Assembly (NCBI RefSeq): GCF_027912675.1
Contig: NZ_CP115757.1
Coordinates: forward strand, 1-64,000
Direction: 5' to 3'
Origin: Paracoccus sp. SCSIO 75233
Lineage (GTDB): Bacteria; Pseudomonadota; Alphaproteobacteria; Rhodobacterales; Rhodobacteraceae
Length of the DNA stretch: 64,000 bases
The notes under the pieces were generated by a model that saw only the letters and a program-made list of their open reading frames with translations, was not told the DNA's origin and did not search any database. The translations under genes were made by a program, and so were the position numbers. Shown in pieces: positions 1 to 10,293 of this stretch (the first letter of the stretch is position 1; the number at the start of each line of letters is the position of its first letter).

Positions 1-257
1 GATTCACATCGCCTCTGGGAAGGTTTGCGCCCTGGCCGGTACTGCCACCGATCAACGCAGGCGCAAACGGACGGACCGTCCACGGTCGGAAACTGGAAAA
101 GCGGGGGGCTGCCACCTGCCGCTCGGGAAGGTTTTTGTCCAATCGGGCCGGATAGAGCTCGCACGGGTGTCGCCGTGCAGCATCCGAGGGGTTTTGCTGT
201 ATCGTCAGTGCCGCGCAAGCGGCCGGGACTGGGGATCTGACGGACGAGAAGACAAGA
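1..257. other. Leader region upstream of dnaA
   Basis: This stretch precedes dnaA and should hold its promoter and leader. I found no convincing gene: the short rightward reading frame here has no recognisable product and no good ribosome binding site. I looked for DnaA boxes (TTATCCACA or its complement) and saw neither an exact nor a near match, so nothing marks this as the replication origin. Several G-rich and C-rich runs give hairpin potential, but no clear terminator stands out. Confidence 0.4.
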
Positions 258-1640
258 ATGAACGAGTTTTGGGCGCAGGCGAGTGACATCCTTCGTGAAC
301 GGGTCGGGAGCAATAACCATACAGCTTGGATCGCACCGCTGGAGCTTTCTGCGATTGAATCGCAGGAAGCGCAGGTCGCTGCCCCGACCCGGTTCATTTC
401 CGACTGGGTGCAGCGGCATTATGCCGATGCAATTCGCGATGCCCTGGTGCAGGCCGGTGCCCCTGTCGCACGGCTGAGCTTCCGCGTTTCTGCCGCCCGG
501 AAATCCGCCGCCGCTGCTGCGCGCAAGGGCGGGGCTGCAAATGACGCCGGGCCCGTCCGCGCCGACGCCGCCCGTGGCGCAGATCGCGGCAGTGAACACG
601 ATATTTCCGCGCCGCTCGATTCGCGTTTCACCTTTGACAACTTCGTGGTCGGCAAGCCCAACGAGCTGGCCCATGCGGCTGCGCGTCGTGTCGCCGAAGG
701 CGCGGCGGTCACCTTCAACCCGCTGTTCCTCTATGGCGGGGTCGGGCTGGGCAAGACCCATCTCATGCACGCGATTGCCTCGGAAACCCGTGCGCGTCGC
801 CCGGAATCGCGGGTGCTGTATCTTTCTGCCGAGCAGTTCATGTACCGCTTCGTGCAGGCGCTGCGTGAGCGGACCGTGATGGATTTCAAGGAAATGTTCC
901 GTACCGTCGAACTGCTGATGGTCGATGACGTCCAGTTCATCGCCGGAAAGGACTCGACGCAGGAGGAGTTTTTCCACACCTTCAACGCGCTTGTGGATCA
1001 GGGCAAGCAGATCGTTATCTCCGCCGACCGCGCACCGGGTGAGATCAAGGATCTGGAAGACAGGATCAAATCGCGGCTGCAATGTGGGCTGGTCGTCGAT
1101 CTGCACCCGACCGATTACGAATTGCGCCTTGGCATCATGCAGTCGAAGGCCGATTCCTTCCGCGCGCAATATTCCGGCCTGCAAATTGAACCGGGCGTTC
1201 TGGAATTCCTTGCCCATCGTATCACCTCGAATGTGCGGGTGCTTGAGGGCGCGTTGCAGCGGCTGTTCGCCTTCGCTTCGCTGGTTGGCCGCCCGATTGA
1301 CATGGAACTGACGCAGGATTGCCTCGCTGACATTCTGCGCTCCTCCGACCGGAAACTGTCCATCGAGGATATTCAGCGAAAGGTGGCAGAGCACTATAAC
1401 ATCAAGCTCGCCGATCTGGTCGGTCAGCGCCGCGTTCGTACCATTGCCCGTCCCCGTCAGGTGGCGATGTATCTGGCCAAGCAGATGACCACGCGCAGCC
1501 TTCCGGAAATCGGACGCCGCTTCGGTGGCCGCGATCACACCACGATCATGCATGGTGTGCGCAAGATCGAAGAACTCTGTACCGAAGATCACGGGCTGGC
1601 CGAGGACGTTCAACTTCTCCGTCGCGCTCTCGAGGCTTGA
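258..1640 (+). CDS. dnaA: Chromosomal replication initiator protein DnaA
   Basis: DnaA is the AAA+ ATPase that binds DnaA boxes and opens the origin. The 460-residue protein has the family length and order: an N-terminal helicase-loading domain, a variable linker rich in Ala and Arg (about residues 75-115), the AAA+ core with Walker A GGVGLGKT near residue 160 and Walker B LLMVDD near 219-224, and a C-terminal DNA-binding domain with the DnaA signature GGRDHTTIMHGV near residue 423. The ATG at 258 follows a purine-rich stretch. dnaN follows after about 89 bases, the classic dnaA-dnaN order. Identification is secure. Confidence 0.98.
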   Translation: MNEFWAQASDILRERVGSNNHTAWIAPLELSAIESQEAQVAAPTRFISDWVQRHYADAIRDALVQAGAPVARLSFRVSAARKSAAAAARKGGAANDAGPVRADAARGADRGSEHDISAPLDSRFTFDNFVVGKPNELAHAAARRVAEGAAVTFNPLFLYGGVGLGKTHLMHAIASETRARRPESRVLYLSAEQFMYRFVQALRERTVMDFKEMFRTVELLMVDDVQFIAGKDSTQEEFFHTFNALVDQGKQIVISADRAPGEIKDLEDRIKSRLQCGLVVDLHPTDYELRLGIMQSKADSFRAQYSGLQIEPGVLEFLAHRITSNVRVLEGALQRLFAFASLVGRPIDMELTQDCLADILRSSDRKLSIEDIQRKVAEHYNIKLADLVGQRRVRTIARPRQVAMYLAKQMTTRSLPEIGRRFGGRDHTTIMHGVRKIEELCTEDHGLAEDVQLLRRALEA

Positions 1641-1729
1641 TTCTCGCCGCATTTCAATAAACATTCTGCTGACCGGCCCCTTGGGTCGTGGCAGGCGTGC
1701 AATCCGGCGCGCGAGACAGGGGACAGATG

Positions 1730-2848
1730 ATGAAATTCTCGATTGAACGGGCCGATCTGGTCAAAGCCGTGGCACAGGCGCAATCGGTGGTCGAGCGCCG
1801 CCACACCATCCCCATCCTCGCCAATGTCCAGATCGAGGCAACGCCGGACGGCGTCAGCTTCCGTGCGACCGATCTGGATACGGAAGTGGTCGACCGCGCC
1901 CCGGCGCAGGTGGAGCGTCCGGGAGCGACGACTGTGTCCGCACAGATGCTGAACGAGATTTCGCGCAAATTGCCGGATGGCGCGCTGGTGACGATTGCGG
2001 TCGATGGCGCGAGCGAGCGGCTGAACGTGCAGGCCGGGCGCTCGAACTTCACGCTCGCCACTTTGCCGACCGAAGATTTCCCGGTGATGGCGAATTCCGA
2101 ATACACGGCGAATTTTGCAGCCCCCGCGACTGTCCTGCGCCGCCTGTTCGACAAGTCGAAATTCGCGATCTCCAACGAGGAGACCCGTTATTATCTGAAC
2201 GGCGTTTACATGCATATCGCCGACGCGGAGGACGGCAAGGCGCTGCGCTGTGTGGCAACGGATGGTCACCGGCTGGCGCGGATCGACGCGCCGCTGCCTG
2301 ACGGTGCGGCGGATATGCCGGGCGTCATTGTGCCGCGGAAAACCGTGGCCGAATTGCGCAAGCTTCTGGATGATGACGAGGCGCAAATCGCTGTCTCGGT
2401 CAGTGAAACCAAGATCCGCTTCGCGACGCCGAATATCACGCTGACCTCGAAAGTGATCGACGGCACCTTCCCCGATTACACCCGCGTCATCCCGACCGGC
2501 AATTCGCGCAAGATGGAGGTGGATGCGAACGATTTCGCCCGCGCCGTCGACCGCGTGGCAACGGTGAGCAGCGAGCGTTCGCGGGCCGTCAAGCTGGCGC
2601 TTGATATGGATCGCGTGATCCTGTCGGTGAACGCGCCCGACGCCGGAACCGCTGACGAGGAACTGGCGGTTGCTTATGGAGACGAGGCGCTGGAGATCGG
2701 TTTCAACGCCAAATATCTTCAGGAAATCGCAGCCCAGATCGACCGTGAAAATGCCGTGTTCATGTTCAACGGCTCGGGCGATGCCGCGCTGATCCGCGAA
2801 GGCACCGACCCGTCGGCGGTCTACGTCGTCATGCCGATGCGCGTGTGA
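1730..2848 (+). CDS. dnaN: DNA polymerase III beta sliding clamp
   Basis: The beta subunit forms the ring-shaped clamp that tethers DNA polymerase III to DNA. The product (372 residues) begins MKFSIERADLV and shows the three-domain clamp pattern, with typical stretches such as NGVYMH, RLARI and the C-terminal VMPMRV. Two adjacent ATG codons lie at 1727 and 1730; I chose the second because the family normally starts MKFSIER, and the GGGGACAG just upstream serves either. The stop codon overlaps the recF start by four bases (GTGA), so the two genes are translationally coupled. Confidence 0.97.
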   Translation: MKFSIERADLVKAVAQAQSVVERRHTIPILANVQIEATPDGVSFRATDLDTEVVDRAPAQVERPGATTVSAQMLNEISRKLPDGALVTIAVDGASERLNVQAGRSNFTLATLPTEDFPVMANSEYTANFAAPATVLRRLFDKSKFAISNEETRYYLNGVYMHIADAEDGKALRCVATDGHRLARIDAPLPDGAADMPGVIVPRKTVAELRKLLDDDEAQIAVSVSETKIRFATPNITLTSKVIDGTFPDYTRVIPTGNSRKMEVDANDFARAVDRVATVSSERSRAVKLALDMDRVILSVNAPDAGTADEELAVAYGDEALEIGFNAKYLQEIAAQIDRENAVFMFNGSGDAALIREGTDPSAVYVVMPMRV

Positions 2849-3945
2849 GCCTCAGCCGACTGACACTTGCCCAGTTCCGTTCCTGGCCGCGCTTCGATCT
2901 GAGCCTCGATGCGCGGCCGGTGGCGCTTTATGGGCCCAATGGCTCGGGCAAGACCAATGTGCTGGAGGCGATTTCGATGCTGTCGCCGGGCCGTGGCATG
3001 CGCGCTGCCGCACCTGCCGATCAGGCGCGGCAGGGTGTCGGTGCGGGGTGGCGCATCCGGGCAGAGATCGGCGGGCGGCTGGTGGAGACCACGGCGCCGC
3101 CGGGCGCGCGGCGCGAGGTTGTGCTGGATGATAAACCCGCCCCGCAGGTGGCGCTTGGCGCGCTGATGCGGGTGATCTGGCTGACCCCGGCGATGGACCG
3201 GCTTTGGACCGACGCGCCGGAGGGGCGGCGGCGGTTCCTGGACCGCGTGACGTTGAGCTTTCAGCCCGATCATGCAGAGGCGGCGCTGACCTATGACAAG
3301 GCGATGCGCGAACGCAACCGGCTGCTGCGCGATCAGGTCACCGATCCCGGCTGGTATCGCGCGCTTGAGGCGCAGATGGCCGAGGCCGGGGCGCAGATGA
3401 CACAGAACCGGCGGGCGGCAATTGATGCGATCATGGCGGCGCAGGATGGCGGCAACGGCTTCCCGGTGGCAAGGCTGCGCCTGATGCCGGGGGAAGGGTT
3501 TGCCGACGATCCTGACGTGTCGAATATCGCGACCCGGCTGGCGGAGATGCGCCCGCGCGATCTCGCCGCCGGTCGCAGCCTGACTGGGCCGCACCGTGCC
3601 GATCTTGGCGCGAATTGGGGGGCGGATGATATGCCCGCGGCGCTTTCCTCGACGGGGGAGCAGAAAGCGCTGCTGCTGTCGCTGATACTGGCCAATGCGC
3701 GCGCGCTGTCGGATCAGCCGCTGGTGCTGCTGCTGGACGAGGTCGCGGCCCATCTGGATGCCGACCGCCGCGCGATGCTTTACGACCAGATCGCACAGCT
3801 ATCGGCGCAGACGCTTCTGACCGGGACCGGGGCCGAGCTTTTTGCCGAATTTGGCGATCGTGCGCGCAGGCTGGCGGTCAGCCGCGCGGACGGGGCATCG
3901 CGGTTTGCCGAACACGCGGCGGAGACGGGCAGCGACAGGCCGTAA
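2845..3945 (+). CDS. recF: DNA replication and repair protein RecF
   Basis: RecF is an SMC-like ATPase that helps load RecA at single-strand gaps. The 366-residue protein has Walker A GPNGSGKT at residues 30-37, an ABC-type signature STGEQKALLLS near residue 270, and Walker B PLVLLLDEVAAHLD near residue 298. Translation starts at a GTG that overlaps the dnaN stop. It completes the dnaA-dnaN-recF run. The codon composition is very GC-rich, like its neighbours. Confidence 0.95.
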   Translation: MSLSRLTLAQFRSWPRFDLSLDARPVALYGPNGSGKTNVLEAISMLSPGRGMRAAAPADQARQGVGAGWRIRAEIGGRLVETTAPPGARREVVLDDKPAPQVALGALMRVIWLTPAMDRLWTDAPEGRRRFLDRVTLSFQPDHAEAALTYDKAMRERNRLLRDQVTDPGWYRALEAQMAEAGAQMTQNRRAAIDAIMAAQDGGNGFPVARLRLMPGEGFADDPDVSNIATRLAEMRPRDLAAGRSLTGPHRADLGANWGADDMPAALSSTGEQKALLLSLILANARALSDQPLVLLLDEVAAHLDADRRAMLYDQIAQLSAQTLLTGTGAELFAEFGDRARRLAVSRADGASRFAEHAAETGSDRP

Positions 3946-4009
3946 GTTCAGCACATAGATCATTGTCTTTGCCGTGACTTTCCCTGCGTGACTGACTATA
4001 TAATCCTAA

Positions 4010-6466
<2,457 letters not shown>

Positions 6467-6470
6467 TCCA

Positions 6471-6503
6471 AAAGCGGCAGCTATTACGGCTGCCGCTTTG
6501 TTT
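6471..6503 (+). terminator. Intrinsic terminator after gyrB
   Basis: Perfect 11-base-pair stem (AAAGCGGCAGC and its complement, 6471-6481 with 6489-6499) around a seven-base loop, followed by TGTTT. It lies five bases after the gyrB stop and should end the dnaN-recF-gyrB transcript. Confidence 0.85.
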
Positions 6504-6552
6504 CAGGCGAAATATAAAATCCTCTTCGGCGATCACTTTTCGGGGATTTGTC

Positions 6553-6570
6553 GTATATTTGATTTTATAC
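6553..6570. promoter_or_regulatory. Small inverted repeat upstream of the outer-membrane protein gene
   Basis: GTATA (6553-6557) and TATAC (6566-6570) form a palindrome with an eight-base spacer in an AT-rich stretch about 55 bases before the start of the outer-membrane protein gene. This is a plausible operator or promoter element, but short palindromes occur by chance in AT-rich DNA and I cannot name a factor. Confidence 0.25.
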
Positions 6571-6624
6571 AACTGACGATTGAAAAAAATTGATGTATGC
6601 AGCCTTTATTTGCAAGGAGGCATC

Positions 6625-7365
6625 ATGAAACACACTCTCCGGATAATAGCTGTTCTGTCTGCCGTCGGCACTGCGCCCGCCGTGCTTGCAGCGCCCGAGG
6701 GCGAGTATGTCGATCCGCTGAACAATCCTCTGACCGTTGAGGACGTTGGAAAACCGGCATTCTACGGTGCCTATGTCGGTGGCGTGGTCGGAGCCTCTTG
6801 CTGCGGGGAAGACAGGGTCGGCATCGGCCAGAATCTCGATCCCGCTCAGGCGGCCGCGCGCACGCTCTGGCCCAAGGGCGGCACTTACGGGCTGCGGGCG
6901 GGTTTCCGCGCTCCGGTCACAAGTGCGGGTGATGTCGTGGTCGCCGTCGGGGGCGAACTGTCTTACGACCAGACAGGCATCGATGACAAAATCCGGATAA
7001 ATGACTACACCGCCGCCACTGACGTCAAAAGTGTCCTTGCGCTGCGTTCGAGGGCCGGTGTGCTGAATAAAGCTCAAGACACCTGGATATATGCAATCGC
7101 AGGTGTCGCCCGGGTCAAATACGACTATGAAGTCACGGGCAATGGCGATGTCGGGCAAATTGCGCTGAAACATGAAGGTGTGTCTTCAAGCGGCCTCATT
7201 TTCGGCGCGGGTATCGAATATATGCTGAACGATAACTGGTCCGTGACCGGCGAATGGGAATACCAGCAGTTCAAGAACAAGCTTCTCAAGGGCTCTTATG
7301 GAGAGACCACGAGGGCGACGCCGCAATGGCATCAGATCCGGGTCGGTGTGAACTACGAGTTCTGA
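6625..7365 (+). CDS. Outer-membrane beta-barrel protein, Omp25/opacity-like
   Basis: Predicted outer-membrane beta-barrel of about 246 residues. I chose the ATG at 6625 because it follows a strong GGAGG and gives a clean signal peptide (MKHTLRIIAVLSAVG through VLAAPE). The mature part has alternating polar and hydrophobic strands: YGLRAGFRAPV, VVVAVGGELSYDQ, IEYMLNDNWSVTGEWEYQQF, and a C-terminal IRVGVNYEF ending in the terminal Phe typical of barrels assembled by BamA. This matches small alphaproteobacterial Omp25-like porin-family proteins. It stands alone behind its own AT-rich promoter region. Its precise role is unknown; structural or surface-interaction roles are usual for the family. 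Confidence 0.75.
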   Translation: MKHTLRIIAVLSAVGTAPAVLAAPEGEYVDPLNNPLTVEDVGKPAFYGAYVGGVVGASCCGEDRVGIGQNLDPAQAAARTLWPKGGTYGLRAGFRAPVTSAGDVVVAVGGELSYDQTGIDDKIRINDYTAATDVKSVLALRSRAGVLNKAQDTWIYAIAGVARVKYDYEVTGNGDVGQIALKHEGVSSSGLIFGAGIEYMLNDNWSVTGEWEYQQFKNKLLKGSYGETTRATPQWHQIRVGVNYEF

Positions 7366-7404
7366 CCGGCTTTGAGTGAGGCCGCGCGAGCCGCTTGGCC
7401 TCAC

Positions 7405-8124
7405 TCAGCCTTCATCACGCGCGGCGCTCTCCTTGCAGTGTTTTTCGCGCTCCGCAGCCACATACCGGCGCAGGAGGGCTGCGCGATGTGGGCGGAAGCT
7501 CTGTCCGGTCAGTGCTGCTGCTGCGATACGATTGCAATGGAAGATACGAAAATCCTCGCGCAGGCAGCACCAGGCCAGCAGCATCAGCGATCTTTCGGAA
7601 TATGACAAGCCGAGCGGCCGGATCACACGTTCGCTGATCCTCTCTTGCAGATCGCGATAAGTGATGGCCAGCTCCCGTTCCTCCCAGCAGGCGCAGCGGA
7701 CCAGCGCCATATCCACGCTTGGCTCCTGACGTTCGGCGCGGGCCGTGAAGCTTCGCAATGCCGCATGGGCAATTTCCTGCGCCTGCCGATCCGGCAGCGT
7801 GGCAATGATGCGCGACAATGCCCCCTCTGCTGCGTCGACAAGCGCGTCGTCGCCGATGCGGGGCAGGGCTTCCACGGCCAGACGCAGCGCCTCGATCTCC
7901 AGACGTGAAAAGCTCTGCGGCGGCAGTGCCGTGTCCTCGACCAGCCGATAGCCGACGCCCGCCTCCCCGTCGATCAATGCCCCGCCGGCGCGCAGCGTGG
8001 CGATGTCGCGGTAAAGCTGGCGTCTGCTGACGCCGGTTTCCGCCGCCAACCGCCCTGCCGTGATCGGCGGCGGCAGGCGGCGAAGCGTATCCATCAATCG
8101 CATCAAACGGTCGCTGCGTGCCAT
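7405..8124 (-). CDS. YafY-type transcriptional regulator (HTH plus WYL domain)
   Basis: DNA-binding regulator of 239 residues. The N-terminus is a DeoR/HTH_11 winged helix (SDRLMRLMDTLRRLPPPITA, then GVSRRQLYRDIATLRAGG, residues about 3-50). The middle and C-terminus carry a degenerate WYL ligand-sensing domain (about residues 140-215; ITYRDLQERISERVIRPLGL). It is transcribed away from a glutathione S-transferase gene with 62 bases between the two starts, so control of that gene and of itself from a shared operator is likely (inference). WYL proteins usually sense small ligands or nucleic acids; the ligand here is unknown. Confidence 0.82.
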   Translation of the reverse strand: MARSDRLMRLMDTLRRLPPPITAGRLAAETGVSRRQLYRDIATLRAGGALIDGEAGVGYRLVEDTALPPQSFSRLEIEALRLAVEALPRIGDDALVDAAEGALSRIIATLPDRQAQEIAHAALRSFTARAERQEPSVDMALVRCACWEERELAITYRDLQERISERVIRPLGLSYSERSLMLLAWCCLREDFRIFHCNRIAAAALTGQSFRPHRAALLRRYVAAEREKHCKESAARDEG

Positions 8125-8186
8125 GCTGTCACGATCTGTCAGTGGGGTTCGGCCAAAACTGCCCCATCACATCACAGGAGTCCATA

Positions 8187-8774
8187 ATGCTGACCTTTTA
8201 CCATTCACCCCAATCCCGCTCGACCTCGATCAAGGTGCTGCTGCACGAATTGGGCGTCGCCGATCAGGTCAAGATTGTGGAAGTTGAGATCCCCCGAGCC
8301 GATGGCTCCGGCGGGCGCGATCCCCTTAACCCGCATCCCGAAGGCAAGGTGCCCTACCTGACCGATGGCGATGATTTCGTGCGTGAGAGGGCGGCGATCA
8401 TGATCTATCTGACCGACCGTTTCCCCGATGCCGGACTGGGCCGTGCGGTCCGGCATCCGCAGCGCGGGCAATATCTGTCCTGGCTGATCTGGTATCAGGG
8501 CGTGCTGGAGCCGGTGACGATCATCGACTGGGCCGGGATCGATCACCCTGTCGTCAAGGCCTCGCTCAGGGATTACGATACGGCGATCCGGCGTCTGGAC
8601 GAGGTCCTGTCGCGGCAGCCTTATCTGCTGGGCGAGGACTACAGCGCAGCGGATTTGCTGTGTTCCGGCCCGTTTGCCTGGTTCCCCGATAACATGAAAA
8701 CGACGCCGGCGGTCGCGGACTGGGTTGCCCGCTGTCAGGATCGTGAAGCGGTTCGCGCAGTGGGTGAGCGCTGA
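8187..8774 (+). CDS. Glutathione S-transferase family protein
   Basis: Cytosolic GST-like protein of 195 residues. The N-terminal thioredoxin-fold domain (MLTFYHSPQSRSTSIKVLL; NPHPEGKVPYLTDGDDFVRE) has the conserved cis-Pro in KVPYL and the glutathione-contacting acidic residue in the following ERAAIMIYL. The C-terminal helical domain contains the LLGEDYSAADLL motif typical of GSTs. The ATG at 8187 follows AGGAG by eight bases; longer upstream frames lack support. It is divergent from the YafY-type regulator. Its last 40 bases overlap, tail to tail, the convergent DMT transporter gene. The substrate is unknown. Confidence 0.85.
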   Translation: MLTFYHSPQSRSTSIKVLLHELGVADQVKIVEVEIPRADGSGGRDPLNPHPEGKVPYLTDGDDFVRERAAIMIYLTDRFPDAGLGRAVRHPQRGQYLSWLIWYQGVLEPVTIIDWAGIDHPVVKASLRDYDTAIRRLDEVLSRQPYLLGEDYSAADLLCSGPFAWFPDNMKTTPAVADWVARCQDREAVRAVGER

Positions 8775-9649
8775 GCCGCATTATTCGGCAGGCGGGCCAT
8801 CTGCACCATCAGAATGCCCGCCGCCACAATGCAGGCGCCGACAATATCCGTCGGCCCGAACCGCTCACCCAGCAGCATAGCGGCGATTGCCACACCGAAG
8901 ATCGGCGACAGGAAATGAAAGGTCGCCGCCCGCACCGCGCCGATGCGGTTGACCAGCAAGAACCAGATGAACGTGGCGGCGAGGCCGGGACCGGCGACCG
9001 TATAGGTGAACGCAAGGATAAGCTGCCAGCTCCACTCGATCTGCTGCCCCCACTCAAATGCAATCGCGGGGATCAGCAGGGCGACCGCGCCAACCGCCAT
9101 CTGAAGCCCGACGATCATCAGCATGTTCCGGCTGCCTCCGGCGCCGCGCGCGACCAGCGTTGCCACCGTCAGCGCGACCACGGCGATCATGCAGAGCAAG
9201 GTGCCGAATGGATCCAGCCCGTGCCGCAGCCGTACTCCCATGATCATCGCGACCCCGATCACGCCGAGCACCAGCCCGGCCACGGCAATCGGTCGCAGTC
9301 GCTCACCCAGCCAGACCCAGCCGAAAAAAGCCACCATGAGCGGCATCATCGATGCGATGATCGCTGCGGCCGAAGCTTCGACCGTGGTCATCGCAACCCA
9401 GTTCAGCCCAAGATAAAGCGCGTTCTGCATGATCCCGAAAATGATCAGCACCCGCCATTCGGTCCGCGAAAGCCGCCACGTCTGACCCATTGCCCGCGCA
9501 ATGGCGATCCCGACGACCGCCGAGAGGGCAAAGCGGATAACAAGCGCCGTGAGGGGCGGGGCGGCCAGCACGATCACCCGGGTCGAGGTGAAAGCCGACG
9601 CCCACATGAAGGCGAACGCCACGCCCATCAGAACTGCCTTGAGATCCAT
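8735..9649 (-). CDS. EamA/DMT family transporter
   Basis: Inner-membrane permease of about 304 residues with ten hydrophobic segments arranged as two EamA repeats, the drug/metabolite transporter pattern. Typical stretches are WASAFTSTRVI near the start and NALYLGLNWVAMTTVEAS at the end of the first repeat. The ATG at 9649 is preferred over a TTG four codons upstream because the purine run GGGGGCGGG precedes it. Members export amino acids, purines or other metabolites; the substrate cannot be inferred. The gene ends inside the convergent GST gene. Confidence 0.83.
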   Translation of the reverse strand: MDLKAVLMGVAFAFMWASAFTSTRVIVLAAPPLTALVIRFALSAVVGIAIARAMGQTWRLSRTEWRVLIIFGIMQNALYLGLNWVAMTTVEASAAAIIASMMPLMVAFFGWVWLGERLRPIAVAGLVLGVIGVAMIMGVRLRHGLDPFGTLLCMIAVVALTVATLVARGAGGSRNMLMIVGLQMAVGAVALLIPAIAFEWGQQIEWSWQLILAFTYTVAGPGLAATFIWFLLVNRIGAVRAATFHFLSPIFGVAIAAMLLGERFGPTDIVGACIVAAGILMVQMARLPNNAAQRSPTARTASRS

Positions 9650-9734
9650 GCCCGCCCCCAACCGTAAGTCCGGCGAGCATAGTTTGCGCGTCCGGTGACC
9701 GCCAGCCGATAAAAGCCGTTTGGTCCACGGTACG

Positions 9735-9760
9735 AAAAAAGGCCGCCCCGAAAGGCGACC
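9735..9760 (-). terminator. Intrinsic terminator after the HU gene
   Basis: On the minus strand GGTCGCC and GGCGGCC pair across a short loop (9741-9760), followed by TTTTTT (9740-9735). It sits about 40 bases beyond the stop of the HU gene and fits a rho-independent terminator. Confidence 0.75.
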
Positions 9761-9799
9761 TGAATGTCATCTGACGAAGATTACGTCATCCGCCCGGGA

Positions 9800-10096
9800 T
9801 CAGGCGTTGACGCTGTCCTTCAGGGCTTTCGCCACGGTGACCTTGACTTGCTTGTCAGCCGGCTTGGTCATCATTTCCTGCGTCTGCGGATTGCGCACCT
9901 GACGCTCCGGACGGGCGCGGCATGCGATCTTGCCGATGCCCGGAAGGGTTACGGCACCGCCGTTCGAAACCTCACGGGTCACAACAGCAGCGAGTGCATC
10001 CAGAGCGGCAGCAGCGGATTTCTTATCGCTGCCCATTTCTTCAGCCAGGGTTGCCACGAACTGCGTCTTGGTCATCGGCTTGACGGCTTGAGCCAT
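9800..10096 (-). CDS. HU family DNA-binding protein
   Basis: Histone-like nucleoid protein of 98 residues. It shows the HU/IHF fold signature: an N-terminal helical pair (MTKTQFVATLAEEMGSDKK), then GGAVTLPGIGKIACRARPER, the beta-arm RPERQVRNPQTQEMM that inserts into the minor groove, and a C-terminal helix (VKVTVAKALKDSV). AGGAG lies just before the ATG at 10096. The arm has RNPQTQE, where canonical HU has RNPxTGE. HU bends and compacts DNA with little sequence specificity. It is a single gene with its own terminator. Confidence 0.93.
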   Translation of the reverse strand: MAQAVKPMTKTQFVATLAEEMGSDKKSAAAALDALAAVVTREVSNGGAVTLPGIGKIACRARPERQVRNPQTQEMMTKPADKQVKVTVAKALKDSVNA

Positions 10097-10293
10097 TTAT
10101 CTGTCTCCTCATTACCCCAATCCGGGGGAAGTCCATCACCGCTTTTCCTGCGGCATAAACCTGCTACACCCGGTTTCTCAGGATATTTCAACCGTTTTTC
10201 GCCTTGTACAGGCGCTGAGAGCGCAGAAAGCGCGAAATATGACGAAAATGGCAACATTACGCCGGGTAAACTTGCCCGGTTTCTTAACAATGC

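Noticed and set aside
25..240. Short reading frame before dnaA
   Set aside because: No family, no good ribosome binding site, and composition is consistent with non-coding GC-rich DNA.
10262..10279. Hairpin CCGGG/CCCGG after amn
   Set aside because: The stem is five base pairs with no U-run on the minus strand; too weak to call a terminator.
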